This document shows positions 57,825-64,000 of a DNA stretch of 64,000 bases, piece after piece (position 1 is the first letter of the stretch; each line of letters starts with the position of its first letter). The translations under genes were made by a program, and so were the position numbers. The DNA is from Amia ocellicauda (Eukaryota > Chordata > Actinopteri > Amiiformes > Amiidae), in assembly GCF_036373705.1 (NCBI RefSeq), contig NC_089867.1, positions 11,123,001-11,187,000 of the forward strand. Direction: 5' to 3'. Below the pieces are notes generated by a model that saw only the letters and a program-made list of their open reading frames with translations, did no database searches and was not told the origin of the DNA.

Positions 57825-59495
57825 TTATCTCCTGGGTCCTCCTCTTCCTCTTCCTCTGCCCCGGCCTCTTCCTCTGCCTCTCCCCCGGCCACGGCCCGCC
57901 ACTGAGAGACAACAACCACCACGAGTTAGATCAGTGATCGGCACAGTCAGGCCAGCTCAGCAGCAGGCATTATGCCGCAGCACTTTTACAATCAGCAGAC
58001 TTTATAGTGTGTATAAAATGTTAATCACACATTCCTAATAGAAATATGGTACACCAGTCCGGATGAAAGCCCGTCCTATCTACTGCAGAAGCTCTTACCT
58101 GCTTCTCTCTTTTTGGACTTGACTTTGGGCTCGATGTCCACCAGCAGGGTGTCGAGCGGCAGGCTGTCGGGCAGGATGAAGTAGCGGATGTTGTTCCCAC
58201 GGATGCTCAGGGTCTCCAGCTGCACGGGCTCCCTGTTCTTCAAGGTCATCTTCACAGCCTTCAGGTGAGTGTTCATACACACATCCACACCTGCACAGCA
58301 CACATCCAACACAGTGAGCCTTCTTACAATATCACATACCTCACATACAGAAAGCGGAGGCCGAGAGGCACTTTATACACACGAGAGACGGTGAAAACCA
58401 TCCCAGCACTTCATTCTAAGGTGCTGCAGCAGATTTTATACTACAAACTGGAAAGGTAGCTATACACCGTCACAATTTCCACTGAAAAGCACACTTTCCC
58501 CACTCATGTTGGCATCATATTTCAAACGCAAACAGGATCATCTTTGTGAAGGAACTTGGTGCCGACATCTCTTAAGACATCAGATGCAGGGAGAGCATGG
58601 CCCAGCTTTGGGGGGTCTCTCCCGGGTCCTCCTCTGCCCCTAGATTAGCTCACCTGTAATTGTGCCATGAACCTGGGTGCCATTCTTCAGCTCAATGGTG
58701 ACCGTTTCATGGCTCAGCTTCATCAAAAATCTGGAAAGCAAACGAAACAATCAGCAAGGTACACAAATCACACAAATGGACCCCACAGTATGTGCGACTT
58801 GATGCATATTTAGAAGGAATTCAGAAAAAAAAAACACCAACATGAACAAGTTCAGCATTGCAGATACATAAAAAAAAGTGTGTTTTTGAACAAATCCGAC
58901 CTATCACCTTGTACAGAGTGAAGGGGATGCATCTGCCCAGGGAGCTCAGGCAGGACTAGTGATTGCGGAGATGTTTTGGTGAAGGCCGACGCCATTACGT
59001 CTCTAATACGTACGTGCTACGTTCACACAAGCCCAGTGCTGTGAAACTGTGCAAGAGTAACGTACAACCAGCAAATACTACCTCACACACACACACGATC
59101 CAAGAAACCAGACATGTGCACAAAACCAGAAACAGCCTCAACACAACACAATCAAGCCCAACAGTGCATCGTGCGATTATCGAGGGTAGTTTCACACCAC
59201 TCGCACTGTGCTGGAATATAACGCTAGAATAACTTAAATACATAAATACGGAGCAGGTTGTGTTTTTCGGTCGTATACGTTACGTCGCTGGGGCTTATTT
59301 GCAGGCCCTGGAGACTAGTTAAAATGTTCATTCATTCTCACTTCCCGCCTCTCGTCCTTCCTCAGACACAAAACCCTCTCTCGGATCGCAACCCCAATCT
59401 AAACTCATCCAGCGCGACCGCTCCGATCTGCTCCTTCCCCCGACGTGGACACGGGCAGGAGATGCTTTCTAATGGTCTTACCGTACGAGTTTCAT
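57825..59495 (-). CDS. snrpd1: SNRPD1, small nuclear ribonucleoprotein Sm D1
   Basis: Core Sm protein of spliceosomal snRNPs: it joins the heptameric ring on the Sm site of U1, U2, U4 and U5 snRNA after SMN-mediated assembly. Exons in transcript order: 59482-59495 (only 14 coding bases, MKLVR), 58654-58730, 58099-58290, 57825-57901; 119 aa, the length of human Sm D1. Sm motif 1 includes [20 protein letters not shown] and Sm motif 2 includes [18 protein letters not shown]. The last exon encodes the C-terminal RG/GR repeat, the arginine-methylation target, ending GGPRR. All splice sites are GT-AG. It lies between slc6a20 and sacm1l. Confidence 0.97.
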
Positions 59496-61743
59496 GTTGG
59501 CAGTAGATTACGCAGAGAAATCCCCCACCAAAGTTTGGAAAAAATTACACTGGAAACGACACAGCAAGACTGAGCCGCTCCGGCATTAAATCAGTGAATG
59601 ACCAGGAAGTGATCGACAGCGGTGACCCGGAAGCGATCGAGCACATGGGCTGAATGCGTCACAGCGCCCCCTTCAGGAGCCTGTGTTTTTGGAGGAACTC
59701 TTGCACTGACCACTGTAAATGGCAAATTCCCATACATTAAATATTTAAATATCAAGGGATTAAATATTGCACACCCCACCTCCTCTCACACAAACTTCTA
59801 TAATAAAGTGTGTAGTTTAGGGTTAGTCAAACTGTGCTCAAGTAAGGTCAACAAACGTTTTTATAGTATTATAGTAACACCGGTTTGCATCAAGACAATG
59901 ATCACAGACAACTGCCATTTTTTCATTTGAGACTTTATTCAATCTTTAAAATAAAACAAACCACTTAAAACATGGAATGACAGTATTGAGAGGGGGGAAA
60001 AAGAATGCAGTATTATGAACAGTCACAAGTAACATTAAACAGATTATGACAATAACCTTCAACTATCCTGAAATTCATTGTTTTCTCTCCACTGCTTACC
60101 TGGACTACACAAGGAAGAGATCCACACAACTGGTGTCATACTGTTTATGCATAGCAGACATATGAGAGAGATGAGTTTGCTCTGAGCCCCTTGTGGTTAT
60201 GGTGGCTAGAACTACTTTGACTTAACAATACTTTTATTATTTTGTCACTGCAATTTTAAATATGGAAGACAAAACAGCAACACAAATGTATGTTTAGCAA
60301 CTTGATCAGTCATCTTATTTTGCGACCACAGCAAGATGTCAATGTAGATATTCTGCTAGTTTATCTATGAGGGGGAAAAAAACACGAATATATAAATACA
60401 TACAAATTGCAGAAATTAGGATGTAGCATTTGTCCATCACATGCATTGCGATCTTGCCTGGGTTTAAATTGTCATCAAGAGATCATATCCATGTTTATAA
60501 ATGTAAGAAGTCCAGAATGTATGGGAATTTGAATCTAATATATATCAGGAAGAAAGAGTAAGAAGTCTCATCCACAAAAAAAAAAAAAAAAAAAAAGCAA
60601 TTTGGGTGAAGCTGCATATTTACAAGTTTTTCTAAATAAGACAAAAGAATGTGCCTGAATCTGACAGCAGGGCCACATACAATAGGGGTTTAAGTCCTTG
60701 GACCTTTCATAGCCCTGGGCATGCACAGTACATCTGTGGCTGCCATTTTGACAAATTCACAAGTGGAGAGTTTACAGGTACCTATTCAGTCTTGGACTCC
60801 AACATTAGACATGCCAGTCATTCCTGTCATGTGATGCCATTCGATGTCGTTTCATGCTTTTAGATATATTTGACAGTTACAGTGTTCTAAATTCAAATTC
60901 TGTTGTATTATTTGTAATAAGACATTGTTGTCCAATACATGTTCAAATTAAGGCAAAGCTTCTCTAACATAAGTATTTACAGACAAATTCTCTGAATTAT
61001 CATGGCATTCATTGAGGGCGTACTTTCAGTACACAGAGATAGCTGCGGCAGAATTGTTTCCCCAACAGACATCAGTAATGGTTCATGCTCCCAATTCATC
61101 CCTGACTGCTTATTACTACTGTTTTTAAATACCAGTTTATACATCTTTAAATTCAAATGCTGCAAAACAGGAGCCCTATAGCAGAAAAACGGTGACTGAA
61201 GCAGATGTTGATCTGACAATGATTTTTATTATAAAGTTAAGGAGAAAAAACTTCCTGTAAAACTATAAGGAGTTAAAATATTGAAAAATGACTAAATCCA
61301 AACATAGGTAATACCCTTCTCCCAACTCCCACTTAACTATCATGGTAAAATTAAGTGCATACTGGTCAGAAATCTATATATAGTGAAAATAAATGATCAG
61401 AAGTAATTGTGCTATAATCCGTTATCCACATATGAGGAATCTTACTCTAGTACATGAACAGTTAAGGGGAATAAAGCAATACATCCAAATGAGCCATCAG
61501 TACAATGCAATATGAATCTTACTTTTTGCTCTCAAATAGTTAACTTCAAATCTAGCTTCACATGTATTTATCATTTTCATGAAGGGGTATATGGTTTATG
61601 AAGGGCAAGGAAATATATCCAGTACATAATTACATGGAAATATGTGTTGCACACTTTAGAAAATTAACATTTACAAGTCATATATATATATATGAGAGAG
61701 AGAGATTTTTCTTCTTCTTTACAAAGATCACACTGAAGACAAG
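59496..61743. other. snrpd1 upstream region and presumed 3' UTR of a minus-strand gene
   Basis: 59496-59640 is the likely snrpd1 promoter. A minus-strand AATAAA at 59934-59939 followed by a T/G-containing stretch marks a likely 3' end of a minus-strand transcript coming from the right (the 61744-61866 exon and/or sacm1l). 59940-61743 is AT-rich with no coding signal and an A homopolymer at 60575-60596. Confidence 0.45.
59934..59939 (-). terminator. Candidate poly(A) signal of the minus-strand unit from the right
   Basis: AATAAAGTCTC on the minus strand, the last strong signal before snrpd1 begins. Confidence 0.4.
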
Positions 61744-61866
61744 CCTTATTTGGTCATAGGCTGATGTTTCTTTAAATCCATTAGCTGATAAGTTGTTCTG
61801 TCCAGCTGAAACTCAAATCCCAGCATGTACTTTTCTAATAAAGCATTTTTATCAAGGTAAACCGCT
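61744..61866 (-). CDS. Unassigned terminal coding exon (39 codons plus stop)
   Basis: I do not recognise this protein. On the minus strand a pyrimidine tract of about a dozen bases and TCTAAG precede an open stretch that reads, after a two-base partial codon, VYLDKNALLEKYMLGFEF and ends DLKKHQPMTK then TAA (61744-61746). Composition is protein-like, charged and not membrane-spanning, quite unlike the AT-rich surroundings. It lies about 1.9 kb downstream of the sacm1l stop on the same strand. It could be an alternative last exon of sacm1l (intron phase 1 fits, giving Ala at the junction), the end of another gene whose upstream exons I could not find, or chance. Confidence 0.5.
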
Positions 61867-63729
61867 TAGAAAAAAAAAAAGAAAACAAAAACAAACAATT
61901 AAGAATGCCATGCAAAAAAGTAACAGAATATTGCAAGTTATGTGCACCATGGGTTAAAACAATTCTATTCAGGAGTCTGATTTCATATATATATTGCTAA
62001 GTAAGTTCATCTCGAATAAAAGTTGATTAGGAAAAAAATAACTATGCACAGTATGATGAATGTATTAACACTGTTCATGGTTTATGCTTTGGACCACTAA
62101 ATTAAAAGTGGAAAAGACACATAGAAGGCATGACCACCAATTTTACATTCTCTGATTCAGTGATGTCACTCTCAAACCCAGTTTCAGAATGCATCGCATC
62201 ATAATATACATTATAGATACATATTCTATACCCTTATCAATACTCCTCCCAATACTCAACAGCAGGTAAGGCAGTAATTCAAGCGGAGATGTGATAACTG
62301 CAGAGCTGAGAGAGCACGACAGAACTACAAAGAGAGAAATACAGCAGACAATACCAAACTACCACCAAAGACAAAATGCAGTAGCCATTTCCCAGTGAGA
62401 CATACATAAATTAATCCTGTTAAACATAACAATGGGGGTGGGCGGGGGAATTCAGTTATTCACAAAGAGATGCCACATCAATGTGGCAACTTGCATGGAT
62501 TCACAAGAAATTGGTCCTTACTAAATGGGAACTTTATATGATCTTATAGTTGGTACAATTTACTTTCAACTACTTAATTCATACCCTGTTTCGAGGTATG
62601 CTTGTTATTTGCAGAGTTCAGCTTTGTTTTCCTATAGTTTCTAGCAGCATTTTCTTTTGTATTAGCAAAAGCACATCTTTCTGAAGTTTGTCACCCCTGG
62701 TAAATTATTTCCAATCACAGAAATTACACACGCGCACACACACGCACACTTGGGATTTCCTACAGGAGATCATATAGTTGTAATAAGAAAAAGACAGAGG
62801 TCTTTTAGGGGGTAGAGGAGTTAACAGAGGGTCACATTATTGCATTCTCCCCTCGTTTGCTTCCTAATTAACCTTCTAAATGTTAGATTTGAAATGTCTT
62901 GTTTTAATAAGGCTTTGTGGTAGAATAGCTTATGCGTACATGACAAACTTCATTCAATCCAATGAACTAAAAGGGAGAAAATCCATTTAGACAGGTAACA
63001 TTGCACCAACCCTACTTTAATATTCTTTGTTCTCAATTTGCATGAATCTGACTCCTATCCATTTCTCAGTAAAGCATTAGAGAAGAGGTACAAAGGGTAT
63101 GAAAATCAGCAACAGATTAAATACACCAAGACCATATAAAGAACTCATTTAGGCATTCACGGAAGTAGGAATATTGGTTTTGTTCTTTAGTGTTCTTTAC
63201 ATTTCTTGTCAGACCTACGCTAGTGCAAACGCTTTCCATTAACAACTGCAAGGGTGGGTGAGGGAGCGCCATCTAAAAGCCACAGCCCGAACATTGCACC
63301 CTCTCCTCTGGGTAGAAGGGAGTTCATTCTCACCCGGCCAGGACAGATTAAGACTGTTTTGTTGACATTCCTTCGGAAGATTAACCTCTTGGTTGTAGAA
63401 GGTGCTGCACATGGAAGCGTGTTATGTAGGCAACAGTAAAATGTATTTCACCTTCGTAAGGCGTCCGAGATTTAGTTTAGTTTTTTTTGCCTAGACGTTA
63501 GAAACAACTCTTAGATCCCAAACGCACCCTGAACAACCAAAGACAGTGTTTGTTTCTTAATGATAAACATATTCTATTTATAATAAAGAAACAAAAACAA
63601 AATGGAAACAAAAACCAACAACAAAACGTAAGTAGAGCCTCTTTCCATGGTGTGGAGAGCAGGTCAGTACAGACTCCATGCCGGCAGAGAGGAGTCCTGG
63701 AGACCGAGCTGCTTTCCACACACACACAT
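61867..63729. other. sacm1l 3' UTR or intron, no recognised gene
   Basis: AT-rich sequence on the 3' side of sacm1l. Scanning the minus strand for further exons gave no convincing candidate. A short CA-rich patch lies near 62730-62750. Confidence 0.45.
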
Positions 63730-63866
63730 TCAGTCCATCTTTTCCTTCTGCACCAGCTTGGGTGCATCGACAAACTCCTTGCCGTTGAAGAGGATGATGG
63801 CTGCCGTCCCCACGCTGGCCGTCCCCCAGAAAAGCACATAGGCCAGGGTCTCTGTCCAAGTGTCCC
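63730..63866 (-). CDS. sacm1l: SACM1L (SAC1 phosphoinositide phosphatase), last coding exon
   Basis: SAC1 is the ER/Golgi membrane phosphatase that dephosphorylates PI4P. Only the final coding exon is in the window: acceptor TTTCCAG then 44 codons and TGA at 63730-63732. It encodes [20 protein letters not shown], the second transmembrane hairpin segment, and the tail [14 protein letters not shown], ending in a K-x-K-x-x dilysine signal for COPI retrieval to the ER, as in human SAC1 (KEKID). The exon starts in phase 1. The catalytic SAC domain lies to the right of the window. Convergent with slc6a20, as in human 3p21.31. Confidence 0.93.
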
Positions 63867-64000
63867 CTGGAAATGGACAGAAAAGAATGGGCGCTTTGTT
63901 CAGCACAAGAATCTGCAGGATCAGGCAGCGGCTAAGAAGGGATTTGGCAGAATTCCGCTTGGCTACACCTGCTCTGCTCAGAAACATTATACAGAAGCCT

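Noticed and set aside
62620-62700. Minus-strand stretch reading KLQKDVLLLIQKKMLLETIG after a CCAG
   Set aside because: Weak polypyrimidine tract, no donor site before the stop; not linked convincingly to the 61744-61866 exon.

Overview
The window is vertebrate nuclear DNA, almost certainly from a ray-finned fish. The genes have many small exons with GT-AG introns. The mobile elements are fish-type Tc1/mariner, piggyBac, hAT, L1-, CR1/Rex- and RTE-like copies, and every recognisable gene has a clear vertebrate orthologue. The species cannot be fixed from the sequence.

Layout, left to right: the start of the window is a truncated Tc1 element. The last two exons of znrf2 (+) end at 1541, followed by a long 3' UTR/intergenic stretch. 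Then come two tandem NOD1-type innate immune receptor genes, both on the minus strand: a divergent NOD1-like paralogue (5736-14322, 10 coding exons, 920 aa) and the canonical nod1 (19860-30770, 10 coding exons, 951 aa). Next are two tandem gamma-glutamylcyclotransferase genes, also minus: a divergent copy (32879-36808, 171 aa) and a more typical one (37765-40573, 178 aa). A divergently oriented slc6a20 (+, 43665-55743, 11 exons, 597 aa) follows, then snrpd1 (-, 57825-59495, 4 exons, 119 aa). The window ends in the terminal coding exon of sacm1l (-, 63730-63866), with an unassigned coding-looking terminal exon at 61744-61866.

The order znrf2(+) / nod1(-) / ggct(-) is that of human 7p14, while slc6a20 and sacm1l, tail to tail, are the pair at human 3p21.31. 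Here the two blocks adjoin, and snrpd1 lies between slc6a20 and sacm1l. The main biological point is the doubled NOD1-GGCT immune/glutathione-cycle block: all four genes have intact reading frames, the two NOD1 genes share identical internal exon lengths, and so do the two ggct genes.

Mobile DNA sits mainly in introns and intergenic gaps: an intact DD36E Tc1 transposase (16714-17754) with a nearly identical frameshifted sister copy (22743-23964) and a truncated one (1-351); two defective long-armed Tc1 copies (about 12560-14093 and 33530-35152); piggyBac and hAT remnants in the last nod1 intron; and an antisense L1-type LINE in slc6a20 intron 7. No tRNA, rRNA or CRISPR structures were recognised.
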